Source: Sporisorium sorghi (lineage: Eukaryota; Basidiomycota; Ustilaginomycetes; Ustilaginales; Ustilaginaceae). From it: a stretch of DNA of 59,466 nt. A program made the position numbers and the translations under genes. Each line of letters starts with the position of its first letter. Position 1 is the stretch's first letter. Below, one piece after another: positions 27,820 to 36,074 of the stretch. The stretch is taken from positions 1 to 59,466 of the forward strand of contig JALCCG010000124.1 of the NCBI GenBank assembly GCA_023212695.1, given 5' to 3'. Under the pieces are notes generated by a model. It saw only the letters and a program-made list of their open reading frames with translations. It had not been told where the DNA came from and ran no database searches.

Positions 27820-28827
27820 TTACTTCTGCATGCCAAGCGCTGTGAGCAGCTCCTGGACATCTTTTTCCTGCTCTTCAAGGAATGCCTTGAAGTCCGCAGC
27901 ATTGCGGTATTCACTTGCCCAGTCGTTGGCAACCAGCTCTTTTTGCCACACTTCATTCTCGGAGAGGTCCTTCAGCGTTTTGTCCCAGAAGGCAAGCTGC
28001 TCCTCCGACAGTCCTTTCGGACCGAATACACCGCGCCAAATCGTGAATTCAGCGTCAAGGCCCAGCTCCTTCAGCGTAGGCACATCTTTGAAGTCGCCGC
28101 CGAGGCGCTCGCTCGAGGTGACGGCCAGGATTTTGATTTTACCGGCTTTCAGATAGCTGCCTAGCGAAGAGATGTCCGTGCCGATGGCGTCCGCATTGTT
28201 GCCCAGGAGTGCGGCGATGGCTTCGCCTCCTCCATCATAGGACAGGTATTTCACGGTTCTTGGATCCACACCGGATTTAAATGCAGGCAGAACGCTGATC
28301 AAATGGTCCATGGAGCCTGGTGCGGAACCGCCCGCAAGTGTAACGGAAGTCGGATCGGCCTTAATGGCGTCGATTAACGCTTGCAGGTCAGTGAATTTGG
28401 AGTTGGCCGGTACGGCAATCGCTCCAAAGTCTTTGGTCATCTGGGCGAGAGGGGTCACGTCCTTGTAACCAAATGGGCTGTTTCCTTCCTTTTTCAGATT
28501 GTTGATGAGAATCGGCGGGGAGCTGACAAACAGTTTGTAAGGATCTTCGTTGTCTTTTGCCACAAACTCCGCCAGGAATACGGTACCGCCGCCGCCGGGC
28601 TTATTCTCGACGGTCATGGTCTGGTCAATGAGCTTCGTTTCCGTTAATACCTTGGCGAGGGAGTGAGCGGTTTTATCCCAGCCACCGCCGGCACCTGATG
28701 GGGCCGTCACAATAATGGGTTTTGTCGGGTAATCGCCGGTGCTGCTTCCGGTAGTGCTGCAGGCTGTCAGGCTCATCGCAAGGACAAGCGCGGCCGCTAT
28801 GATTTTTAAGCCATTTTGTTTACGCAT
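27820..28827 (-). CDS. tctC: Tripartite tricarboxylate transporter, substrate-binding lipoprotein
   Basis: A 335-residue binding protein of the TctC/BugT family. The signal peptide ends in the lipobox LTAC with Cys23, so it is membrane-anchored on the outside. Family motifs: YPTKPIIVTAPSGAGGGWD near the mature N-terminus and LAGGSAPGSMDHL in the ligand loop. First gene of the operon; AAAGGAGG precedes the ATG. A cre site lies about 45 bp upstream. Confidence 0.95.
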   Translation of the reverse strand: MRKQNGLKIIAAALVLAMSLTACSTTGSSTGDYPTKPIIVTAPSGAGGGWDKTAHSLAKVLTETKLIDQTMTVENKPGGGGTVFLAEFVAKDNEDPYKLFVSSPPILINNLKKEGNSPFGYKDVTPLAQMTKDFGAIAVPANSKFTDLQALIDAIKADPTSVTLAGGSAPGSMDHLISVLPAFKSGVDPRTVKYLSYDGGGEAIAALLGNNADAIGTDISSLGSYLKAGKIKILAVTSSERLGGDFKDVPTLKELGLDAEFTIWRGVFGPKGLSEEQLAFWDKTLKDLSENEVWQKELVANDWASEYRNAADFKAFLEEQEKDVQELLTALGMQK

Positions 28828-28870
28828 GGATAAGTTCCTCCTTTGTTCTTAGCCAAGAGTGCGCTTAGAC

Positions 28871-28884
28871 TGTAAGCGCTTACT
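28871..28884 (-). promoter_or_regulatory. cre site (CcpA operator) in front of tctC
   Basis: TGTAAGCGCTTACT, one base from the palindromic catabolite-responsive element TGTAAGCGCTTACA. It lies 44 nt before the tctC ATG and downstream of the best promoter guess, a position where CcpA bound with P-Ser-HPr or P-Ser-Crh would block transcription. Confidence 0.82.
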
Positions 28885-28896
28885 GCAATGGGTGTT

Positions 28897-28926
28897 TTAA
28901 TACTATCATCCTGCGTAAGGCTTGAA
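28897..28926 (-). promoter_or_regulatory. Weak candidate promoter of the tct operon
   Basis: On the minus strand TTCAAG (28926-28921) and TATTAA (28902-28897) with an 18-nt spacer. A poor sigma-A match, as expected for an operon that needs a response regulator for activation. Confidence 0.35.
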
Positions 28927-29083
28927 TAGAATTGCGCCATAAGTTGAAAAAGCTTCATTTCGCTAATTTTGTTCATAAAATTTACGGCCAATTTTTGTCA
29001 GGGGCTATGTTAGAGGTGTGATCTAGAATACAATAAGAAAATCAGAATCTAGAGTATATCGACAAGCATACGGGGGAGATTGA

Positions 29084-30694
29084 ATGCGTTTACAGACGAG
29101 GCTGATTCTGCTGATTGGCACGCTGCTGTTTGCCGTAATTGTTGCTTTGACCTTCAGCTTTGAACGGCTGCTGGTCAACACGCTGGAGAAGAGCATCGGC
29201 GCATCGGCATTGAAACTTGCAAAGGCCGTTGCCGAAATGGACGTCATTCAGGATGCATTCGAGGAAGAGAATCCCTCTGCCATTATTCAGCCCGTTGTGG
29301 AGGAAATTCGGCTGGAAACGGACGCGGAGTATATCGTTATCGGTAACCGGGACGGCATCCGGTATGCGCATCCCCTTACCGATCGAATTGGCAAGGAAAT
29401 GGTCGGTGGAGATAATGGGCCGGTACTGCAGGGCATGAGCATCATCTCGAAGGCCATCGGTTCCATGGGCCCCTCGCTTCGGGGCAAAACGCCGATCTAT
29501 AATGATAAGAACGAGATTATCGGTATCGTATCAGTCGGCATTCTGATGAAAGATATTGAGATATCAGCACAATCGTATCGTAATCGTGTTCTGTTATTAG
29601 CGAGTCTCGCCCTTATTCTGGGCTGCGGTGGTGCCATATGGATCTCGTCCAGCGTCAAGAGATCCATTCACGGTCTGGAGCCGAAGGAAATCGGATTATT
29701 ATACCAAGAGAAACGGGCCATTCTGGAGACGATTCATGAAGGCATTATCGCCGTTAACCGTGAGGGTATCGTAACCCTGGCCAACCATACCGCGATGATG
29801 ATGATGGATCCGGAGGAGCGCAAGCTGGTCGCCGGACGGTATATACAGGATGTAATCCCGGGCACCAGACTGCTGGAGGTTATGCAAACCGGGGAAGCGG
29901 AGAAGGATCAGGAGATGGTGATTAATGATCACGCGGTTGTGGTGAATCGACTGCCTATCTATGACCATGAGCATCGGATTGTAGGGGCGGTATCGAGTTT
30001 TCGCAACAAATCCGAGCTGCTGCGCCTGACCGAAGAACTTACGCAGGTAAAGAGGTATACGGAAGCGCTGCGCGCGCAGACGCATGAATATTCCAACAAG
30101 CTGTATACGATCTACGGCCTGATCCAGCTGGAATCGTATCAGGAGGCTATGGATCTGATTACGCATGAGACGGATGTGCACCAGAATCTGATTCAATTCC
30201 TGCTGCAGGAAATACCGGACCCGATTATCGGCGGCATTCTGATCGGGAAATTTAATCGCGGAAGCGAGCTGAAGGTAAAGGTCGAAATCGACCGGAGCAG
30301 TTCCTTCAAGGATATCCCAAGTCATATCAGCCGTAATCAGCTGGTTACCATCATCGGTAATCTGATCGATAATGCCATGGAAGCGGCTTTGGCCTCACAT
30401 CCCGATAACAGGTGGGTCAAGGTCAGATTACACGACAAGGGTGACGAATTGAGTATTGAAGTTTCCGATGGTGGCACCGGAGTTACCGGGGAGAGCACGG
30501 AGCGTCTGTTCGATCTGGGGTATTCCACCAAGGGTGAGAGCAACCGAGGCTTTGGTCTGTCTATCGTAAACGGTACCGTACAGCAGCTGCACGGCACGAT
30601 TGCTTATCACAATATGCCTGCGGGCGGCGCGGTATTCACGGTTATAATTCCAAAAACAAGGGGGGATGTCCATGATTCGGGTCGCAATCATTGA
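29084..30694 (+). CDS. CitA/DcuS-type sensor histidine kinase
   Basis: A 536-residue membrane kinase. Helix 1 is at residues about 5-27, an extracellular PAS/Cache sensor at about 30-165 (EYIVIGNRDGIRYAHPLTDR), helix 2 around 170-190, a cytoplasmic PAS around 200-310, the SpoB-like dimerisation helix with His334 in AQTHEYSNKLYTI, and a HATPase with DNAMEAAL and GFGLSIV. This layout senses citrate or C4-dicarboxylates. Divergent from tctCBA and overlapping its response regulator gene, it is the obvious controller of that operon. Confidence 0.93.
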   Translation: MRLQTRLILLIGTLLFAVIVALTFSFERLLVNTLEKSIGASALKLAKAVAEMDVIQDAFEEENPSAIIQPVVEEIRLETDAEYIVIGNRDGIRYAHPLTDRIGKEMVGGDNGPVLQGMSIISKAIGSMGPSLRGKTPIYNDKNEIIGIVSVGILMKDIEISAQSYRNRVLLLASLALILGCGGAIWISSSVKRSIHGLEPKEIGLLYQEKRAILETIHEGIIAVNREGIVTLANHTAMMMMDPEERKLVAGRYIQDVIPGTRLLEVMQTGEAEKDQEMVINDHAVVVNRLPIYDHEHRIVGAVSSFRNKSELLRLTEELTQVKRYTEALRAQTHEYSNKLYTIYGLIQLESYQEAMDLITHETDVHQNLIQFLLQEIPDPIIGGILIGKFNRGSELKVKVEIDRSSSFKDIPSHISRNQLVTIIGNLIDNAMEAALASHPDNRWVKVRLHDKGDELSIEVSDGGTGVTGESTERLFDLGYSTKGESNRGFGLSIVNGTVQQLHGTIAYHNMPAGGAVFTVIIPKTRGDVHDSGRNH

Positions 30695-31367
30695 GGATGA
30701 TGTGCGCATTGCCAGCATTAACCAACGGTTCGTAGAGAAGGTGGAGGGATTCGAGGTCGTTGGCATCGCAACGGATCGGGCCCAGGCGCATGAACAGCTG
30801 GACATATTGGCGCCGGATCTGGTTTTGTTGGATTTATATTTTCCTGACATGTCGGGTCTGGATTTGCTGCAGCATATTCAGCGGGGGTATCCGCATACGG
30901 ACGTTATTATCATAACGGCAGCCAAGGAATTCGATACAGTGCGAGAGGCGATTCGCGGCGGAGTCTACGATTTTATGATCAAGCCGGTCGTATTCGACCG
31001 TTTTCAGGAGAAGCTGAAAGCCTACCGGAAATATTACGAGCATATGAGGCAGCTCGGCGGCGCGAACAAGCAGATCGATCAGCAGGGCATCGACCAGCTG
31101 TTATGGCGTGCAGGAGAACGGTTGGATCGGGAGACGTATTTTCCAAAAGGCATCGACAAACTGACGAGTGAGAAAATTCTGTCCTATATCGAGGAGTCGG
31201 AAGACGTGTGGACAGCAGAGGAGCTTGGCAAGCGAGGCGGCTTCAGCCGTACAACGGCCAGAAGATACCTGGAATATTTCGTGGAGAAAGGCGTGCTGGT
31301 GGCCGATATTTCATATGGCACGGTAGGCAGGCCGGAACGGGTGTATCGGAGGGCAGAGAATGGATGA
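30672..31367 (+). CDS. CitB/DcuR-type response regulator
   Basis: A 231-residue regulator. The receiver carries phosphoacceptor Asp54 in LLDLYFPDMSG and Lys in MIKPVVF; a C-terminal HTH reads WTAEELGKRGGFSRTTARRY. It overlaps the kinase gene by 23 bp. An ATG at 30666 touches the ribosome binding site, so ATG 30672 (6 nt spacing) is preferred. Likely activator of tctCBA-malic enzyme. Confidence 0.92.
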   Translation: MIRVAIIEDDVRIASINQRFVEKVEGFEVVGIATDRAQAHEQLDILAPDLVLLDLYFPDMSGLDLLQHIQRGYPHTDVIIITAAKEFDTVREAIRGGVYDFMIKPVVFDRFQEKLKAYRKYYEHMRQLGGANKQIDQQGIDQLLWRAGERLDRETYFPKGIDKLTSEKILSYIEESEDVWTAEELGKRGGFSRTTARRYLEYFVEKGVLVADISYGTVGRPERVYRRAENG

Positions 31368-31469
31368 TGTGAAAATATGAAAAACCATTCTGCTCTTATG
31401 ATCGTTATAAACTCATATAAGCCATTTTAGGATAACCGATTGAATAGCGTCTTGCTTATGGTGATCCTG

Positions 31470-31488
31470 CCCACACTATTGGTGTGGG
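31470..31488 (+). terminator. Possible weak terminator or hairpin
   Basis: A 7-bp perfect stem CCCACAC/GTGTGGG around a 5-nt loop, about 100 bp after the regulator gene. Only TTATTT follows, so termination would be weak. Confidence 0.4.
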
Positions 31489-31640
31489 TTATTTGCCATT
31501 GGAATATGGCCAAGGAATTGAGAGGCAGATGATGATGAGGTTTTTGTTTTTTTAAACGCTTTTTAAACCAAGGAACTCTGGTATTTAAACTTGGTCCTGT
31601 ACATTATAAGCAGAACATCACAAAGGGAGTGAAGAAAAAA

Positions 31641-32747
31641 ATGCTCGAAGCTTATCTGTTTCCGATATCGTATGCATTTTTAACCTTTCCCATAGCGGCT
31701 TTGCTGTGCGCAGTTCCCTTTTTGATCGTGCAGTATCGCAAGTATGGGTATTTTAATAAATTCCGGGGATTTCTGTTGTATTTGTTCTTGCTCTACATGA
31801 TGAACGCGGTCTATCTGGTGTTGCTTCCTTTACCAGCCTCGCGGCACAATGCCCCGATGAATGTTGCCTCGGTCATGCAGTGGATTCCGCTGAATTTCAT
31901 ACAGGATATATTGAAGGAATCTAAGGTGGTGTGGCGCGAGCCGTCCACTTACATGCTGTTGTTTAAGGAAAGAGCCTTCTTGCAGGTTGTTTTTAACGTG
32001 TTTCTCGTGGTTCCGTTCGGTATGTTCTTGCGTTATTACGTGCGGACGACCTGGATTACGTGTCTTGTGGCCTCGGTTGGCTTATCGCTGTTCTTCGAAG
32101 TTACCCAGGTGACGGGCATTTACGGTTTCTATGATTATCCTTACCGCTTGTTTGATGTGGACGATCTGCTGCTGAATACGATGGGGGGGATGGTCGGATT
32201 TCTGCTTGCCGGTTGGATGAAAAACCACCTGCCTCGCCTGGATCGTCTGGACGAGAAGGTGGATCTTTCGCAGAAGCGGGTCAGCTATACGCGCCGGACC
32301 ATCGCTTTTTGCATGGACGGAGCGATCGTGCTGCCGCTTATCGGCGTGTTGACTGTGCTGAACTTGAAAGGCGCCTATTTTATAGTGGTGATTGCATATT
32401 ATATCGTGCTGCCGTACATGATGCAGGGGCAGACTCTGGGTACCTGGATCGTACGGGTTCAAATCCGCGGGGCGGGTGAGCATCTGAAGCTGAAGGAAGT
32501 AATGATTCGCAACGGGCTGCTGTATGTGGTGTGGGGCGGATTTCATGTCTTGCTGATTACCGTCAATACGGCGGGCTTCCATATCCTGCTGGTCATGTAT
32601 GTGATGGGGGTAGTGCTGCTTGATGGTGCTGTGTTTCTTCATGTGCTGTTATGTCTGATTCACCGCGACCGCAAGCTGCTGCATGAAGCCAAGAGTGGAA
32701 CGAGGCTTGCGATTGTAGACAACCACTCCATAAATAAGGCTGGTTAA
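31641..32747 (+). CDS. VanZ-RDD fusion membrane protein
   Basis: About 368 residues. The first 200 form a VanZ-like domain (four to five helices, FEVTQVTGIYGFYDYPYRLF followed by DVDDLLLNTMGGMVGFL). From about residue 215 an RDD-type domain follows (YTRRTIAFCMDGAIVLPLIG, ... MMQGQTLGTWIVRVQIRG). Both are membrane domains of uncertain role; VanZ proteins have been linked to low-level teicoplanin tolerance and RDD proteins to ion or small-molecule movement. GTG 31629 overlaps GGGAG; ATG 31641 is used. Confidence 0.85.
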   Translation: MLEAYLFPISYAFLTFPIAALLCAVPFLIVQYRKYGYFNKFRGFLLYLFLLYMMNAVYLVLLPLPASRHNAPMNVASVMQWIPLNFIQDILKESKVVWREPSTYMLLFKERAFLQVVFNVFLVVPFGMFLRYYVRTTWITCLVASVGLSLFFEVTQVTGIYGFYDYPYRLFDVDDLLLNTMGGMVGFLLAGWMKNHLPRLDRLDEKVDLSQKRVSYTRRTIAFCMDGAIVLPLIGVLTVLNLKGAYFIVVIAYYIVLPYMMQGQTLGTWIVRVQIRGAGEHLKLKEVMIRNGLLYVVWGGFHVLLITVNTAGFHILLVMYVMGVVLLDGAVFLHVLLCLIHRDRKLLHEAKSGTRLAIVDNHSINKAG

Positions 32748-32753
32748 TATGGG

Positions 32754-32782
32754 TTACCACCCAAGCTCCTGTTTGCTATAAT
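32754..32782 (+). promoter_or_regulatory. Strong sigma-A promoter with extended -10
   Basis: TTACCA (32754-32759), a 17-nt spacer, then TGCTATAAT with a perfect -10 at 32777-32782. Transcription would begin near 32789, which rules out the in-frame GTG at 32783 as a start for the next gene. Confidence 0.75.
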
Positions 32783-32815
32783 GTGGTAAATGAATCAGGC
32801 GAGGAGGAGAAGCAG

Positions 32816-33469
32816 TTGAAGAGTAGAATCCTCTCCATTTCCGCAATTATTGTTGGTTTGCTGTTTATATCTAATCACCATCTGGGCTATTCATTCGGGG
32901 ATGATTTGTTTCGCTGGGCAGGGATACCTCCCTGGACTCAGCAAGGCGTTTATGGTTTTCATTTACCTGTCATTGCCGGACTTATCTTGTTGATGGTCGG
33001 AATTCCGTGGGTAAGCCGAATGTATCGTCCCCGTTATCCGAAGATTATGGGCCAGGTGCTGATCGGCTGCGTTGTTTGGATCGTCCTTTTTCCATTTGTA
33101 TCCGAGCATGTTATGTACCTTGTGAAATACAATGCAAGTGGAATCTCCTCTGTATCTTACTCCAAAAAAGACAGCAAATGCGATTATCGTACAAGGAACG
33201 AAACGATTCTGGCGAGCTGCCAGATCCATATCTACAGCTATGGCAACGAGTCGCAGGTTGCGGTGCGTCCGCTAAATTTAGAAATAGGAGGCAAGATGGT
33301 GGAATTCGAGCGTAAGGTTGTTGCCGTTCGGCCGCGGGACAAAGCGCAAGTAAGCGAGACCTTTGAGGGTTCCGTGGCGCAGCCAGACTCTACCATGAGT
33401 ATGTCGGGCGGAGCAAGGGAGCCGGGCATCGAGCTTACCGTCGATGGCAGAAGCAAGGTGATGGAATAA
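32816..33469 (+). CDS. Membrane protein of unknown function
   Basis: About 217 residues that I do not recognise. Three hydrophobic segments (about residues 5-22, 45-65, 78-100) precede a hydrophilic C-terminal half containing a Cys pair (SKCDYR, ASCQIH) and several beta-like stretches, probably outside the cell. AGGAGGAG sits 6 nt before the TTG at 32816, and the promoter geometry supports that start. Followed by another small exported protein gene. Confidence 0.7.
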   Translation: MKSRILSISAIIVGLLFISNHHLGYSFGDDLFRWAGIPPWTQQGVYGFHLPVIAGLILLMVGIPWVSRMYRPRYPKIMGQVLIGCVVWIVLFPFVSEHVMYLVKYNASGISSVSYSKKDSKCDYRTRNETILASCQIHIYSYGNESQVAVRPLNLEIGGKMVEFERKVVAVRPRDKAQVSETFEGSVAQPDSTMSMSGGAREPGIELTVDGRSKVME

Positions 33470-33516
33470 CTATCCCATTCTGAAGAGAAACATCATCCTG
33501 ATGCCTGAGGTGAACC

Positions 33517-33993
33517 GTGGTGGGACTTCGTCACATGAATTGGTATGTGAAAATATGGCTGATATCGCTGTTATTACTGCCGGTGTGTTCTTCAACCGCG
33601 GCTGCTTCATGGGCATATTCGTTTGTCGTAAACGACGGGAAGATCTACGTCATGTCGGAAGATCGAGTGGAAGCATCCACACTTGGAGACGTGGTGGGAA
33701 AGGTCACCTACTATTCGGACAGGGAAGGGACTTATAGCGGTAATTTCTCCAATGCCTACCCTAAGGGAACCCAATACTATGCCGTTAAGGGAATCGCCAC
33801 CGAAAAAGCTATTGCTGTAGAGACAACGGAAGGTTATTTGTTAGCTCAGTATGAGGGTGAGTATGGCGGAGGAGCCCATACGCCTTGGCAAGCCATCAAG
33901 AATTGGATTGCTGCGGGACTGATCCTGCTGATTGTTGTTTGCGTGGCGGTTGTTGTGCGCAAGAAGATGAAGGATGGCTCATATAGGCACTAG
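33517..33993 (+). CDS. Small exported, membrane-anchored protein of unknown function
   Basis: About 158 residues. A hydrophobic segment (about 10-30, signal peptide or anchor), an external beta-rich domain of about 90 residues (SFVVNDGKIYVMSEDRVEAS), then a C-terminal helix around 130-150 with a basic KKMK end. No family recognised. GAGG at 33507-33510 favours the GTG at 33517 or 33520; ATG 33535 is possible. It follows the previous unknown gene by 47 bp, so the two may act together. Confidence 0.65.
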   Translation: MVGLRHMNWYVKIWLISLLLLPVCSSTAAASWAYSFVVNDGKIYVMSEDRVEASTLGDVVGKVTYYSDREGTYSGNFSNAYPKGTQYYAVKGIATEKAIAVETTEGYLLAQYEGEYGGGAHTPWQAIKNWIAAGLILLIVVCVAVVVRKKMKDGSYRH

Positions 33994-34054
33994 TTTATGG
34001 ATCGTATGGATAGCCATATAGCCAGGCTAAGACCCATTTCCCCAGCCGCAAAAG

Positions 34055-34098
34055 AAGCCGGAATTCTTGCAGAAACCTTCAAGGATGCCGGCTTTTTT
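34055..34098 (+). terminator. Probable terminator
   Basis: Stem AAGCCGG (34055-34061)/CCGGCTT (34088-34094) with a long loop and six Ts. It closes the two-gene unknown block. Confidence 0.65.
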
Positions 34099-34213
34099 CG
34101 TTTGTTTTGTGTAAAGGAAGTATATGCATAATTAGGTGTATGGGGGCGACAGTGGGGTTATTTTTGCTACAATAGAATATAGAACATGAAACGTTACGAT
34201 AAGGAGACTGCCT

Positions 34214-34675
34214 ATGAAACCGATTCGGAACTCGGCCAAGGCCGTAATTATGCGCAATGATCAAATTCTGCTGACAAAAAACGTGGACCAACTGGGGGAG
34301 TTCTACCTGTTCCCCGGCGGCGGGCAGGAGAAAGGCGAAACCTTGGTACAAGCGGTAATCAGGGAGTGTCAGGAGGAAATCGGGCGTAAAGTGGAGGTTT
34401 TGGATTTACTGCATGTCCGTGAATACATAGGATCTAATCACGAGTTTGCCGAATGGGATTCGGACGTGCATCAAGTGGAGTTTTATTTTGAATGTTGTCT
34501 GGCGGATGTCGGTGACACCTTCCAGGGCCATAATCCGGATGAATACCAAGTAGGCGTGGAATGGATCGATCTGTCCGCATTGAACGAGATTCGAATATAC
34601 CCGCATTCACTGGTGAAGCCGCTCATGGATCAGGCCGAGCACTCGGCGGTTTGCTATGTTGGCGACACGAACTGA
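34214..34675 (+). CDS. Nudix hydrolase
   Basis: A 153-residue protein with a complete Nudix box (GGGQEKGETLVQAVIRECQE followed by EIG) near residues 35-58. Such enzymes hydrolyse nucleoside diphosphates linked to another group; the substrate is not evident. AAGGAG lies before the ATG. B. subtilis has a Nudix gene, yvcI, between trxB and yvcJ, but orthology of this one, 15 kb away, is not established. Confidence 0.88.
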   Translation: MKPIRNSAKAVIMRNDQILLTKNVDQLGEFYLFPGGGQEKGETLVQAVIRECQEEIGRKVEVLDLLHVREYIGSNHEFAEWDSDVHQVEFYFECCLADVGDTFQGHNPDEYQVGVEWIDLSALNEIRIYPHSLVKPLMDQAEHSAVCYVGDTN

Positions 34676-34744
34676 TTCCGAGCTTCCGGATATACCGGCT
34701 TGAATGGCCGTCAAAATTCAATGGGATGATGGAGGAAACAATCC

Positions 34745-34948
34745 ATGGATCAATGGGAATACAAAACGCTGAAATATAAAACCGGGGGGTTCCTCGGGGG
34801 CAAGGTAAATGAGGAAGAATTCGAGGATTTACTGAATAGCTACGGCATTGATGGGTGGGAATTGATCTCATGCTTTGATACCAGCGTGCATCAGGGACAG
34901 TCCAGGGACATCATTGCCGTCATGAAGCGCAGAGCGTATCTGGGGTAA
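34745..34948 (+). CDS. DUF4177-like small protein
   Basis: 67 residues. WEYKTLKYKTGGF at the start and LNSYGIDGWELISCFDTS in the middle fit the DUF4177 pattern (a small alpha-beta fold of unknown role). GGAGG lies 10 nt before the ATG. Next gene starts 27 nt downstream. Confidence 0.75.
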   Translation: MDQWEYKTLKYKTGGFLGGKVNEEEFEDLLNSYGIDGWELISCFDTSVHQGQSRDIIAVMKRRAYLG

Positions 34949-34975
34949 GGATCGAAAAAGAAGGGAGAAGATGGG

Positions 34976-35725
34976 ATGATCATTCGCGAGACAGAGGATG
35001 CTTTTGTCATGACCACCCAAGACGACCATGGCCGGTTCTCCGGCGAGATCGCCCGGGGATTTCGTCGAGAGCTGTTTATGGATGAGTCTGTGTTGGAGGA
35101 AGTGCTGCTTGCTATAGCGGAGCATGATCGGGCCTGGCTGCTGATGGATGATATGCCGATCTGGAATGACGAGAGCCGGACTCCGTTCACTTTTATGGAT
35201 TATCCGCCACTGCCGAAATTGTTGATGTACAGCAAGGGTGTTGAGGAGACCATAGCCATGAGTCCTTATGCAGGGTATCTCTGCAGCCTTCATTATGCGT
35301 CTTTTATGAAAAATACGACGGAAGCGCCTTTTGCGGATTTCTACCGTGCCGAGCAAGCTCGGCAACAAGAACTGCGGGATCAGTTTTCATTCCCTGACGA
35401 TGATACCGTGACCAGGCAGTTTGGACTGCTGCAATTGTGCGATGACCTCTCGCTCTATGTAAACATGAATCCGCCAGGGGCATCCAAGGATCAGGAGCAT
35501 CCGTGGTTCAGAGAGGGCTTCAACATGTCGATCGACGGGCAAAGAGTCGTGGCGACCTGGGCCAGCGAACATGAAATCCAAATCAGCCCGTTTTTGTTTG
35601 AACGGAAATGGTCGGCGTCGATCAAGTGGAAACATGTGCTGAAGTTGAGTATTGAGGAGCAAGGGATTGCTAAGGCATTCCACGATGCATTGTGGACCGA
35701 ACAGACGGTCACTTTTGTGCCTTAA
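34976..35725 (+). CDS. DUF3891 family protein
   Basis: A 249-residue soluble protein opening with MIIRETEDAFVMTTQDDHGR, then GEIARGF and a repeated LLLAIAEHDRAW-type helix, as in DUF3891. The family is common in Bacilli and has no assigned function. Conserved His and Asp residues (QDDHGRFSG, EHDRAW) hint at a metal site; that is inference. Confidence 0.78.
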   Translation: MIIRETEDAFVMTTQDDHGRFSGEIARGFRRELFMDESVLEEVLLAIAEHDRAWLLMDDMPIWNDESRTPFTFMDYPPLPKLLMYSKGVEETIAMSPYAGYLCSLHYASFMKNTTEAPFADFYRAEQARQQELRDQFSFPDDDTVTRQFGLLQLCDDLSLYVNMNPPGASKDQEHPWFREGFNMSIDGQRVVATWASEHEIQISPFLFERKWSASIKWKHVLKLSIEEQGIAKAFHDALWTEQTVTFVP

Positions 35726-35834
35726 GCTTAAGGAATCCATCATACTTCATAGTCTAGTCCAAAATATGATATGATCACCTCAGTGGCTAGTAGACTGGAC
35801 AGATTTGATTCTGTAGGAATGTAGAGGATGAATG

Positions 35835-36011
35835 ATGAAGAAAAAGGAATTTTTGATCGTTGCGCTGCTCAATTTTTTGGCTGCGATAGCGTTCCTGGTG
35901 GTTGTTTTTATTACAGATCGAAGCTCTTGGCAATGGGGATTTGGAGTCGTTTCATTGCTGTTTGCGATTGGCGGAGTAGGCAATTTGGTATTGCATGCTA
36001 AGAACAAATAA
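35835..36011 (+). CDS. Small two-helix membrane protein
   Basis: A 58-residue protein beginning MKKKEFLIVALLNFLAAIAF, with helices at about 6-26 and 35-54 and basic ends (KKK and AKNK). GAGG at 35824-35827 lies 7 nt before the ATG at 35835; the ATG at 35832 is an alternative. It lies 63 bp before the DUF368 gene on the same strand and may be co-expressed. Function unknown. Confidence 0.65.
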   Translation: MKKKEFLIVALLNFLAAIAFLVVVFITDRSSWQWGFGVVSLLFAIGGVGNLVLHAKNK

Positions 36012-36074
36012 GACTTCCTTCGCTGGGCCATCACGTTTAGATTCACTATGTAAGGCGGGAGGATTATTGCCATT

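Noticed and set aside
34214..34675. Orthologue of yvcI
   Set aside because: A Nudix enzyme occurs near trxB in B. subtilis, but this one is 15 kb away among unrelated genes; only the family is supported.
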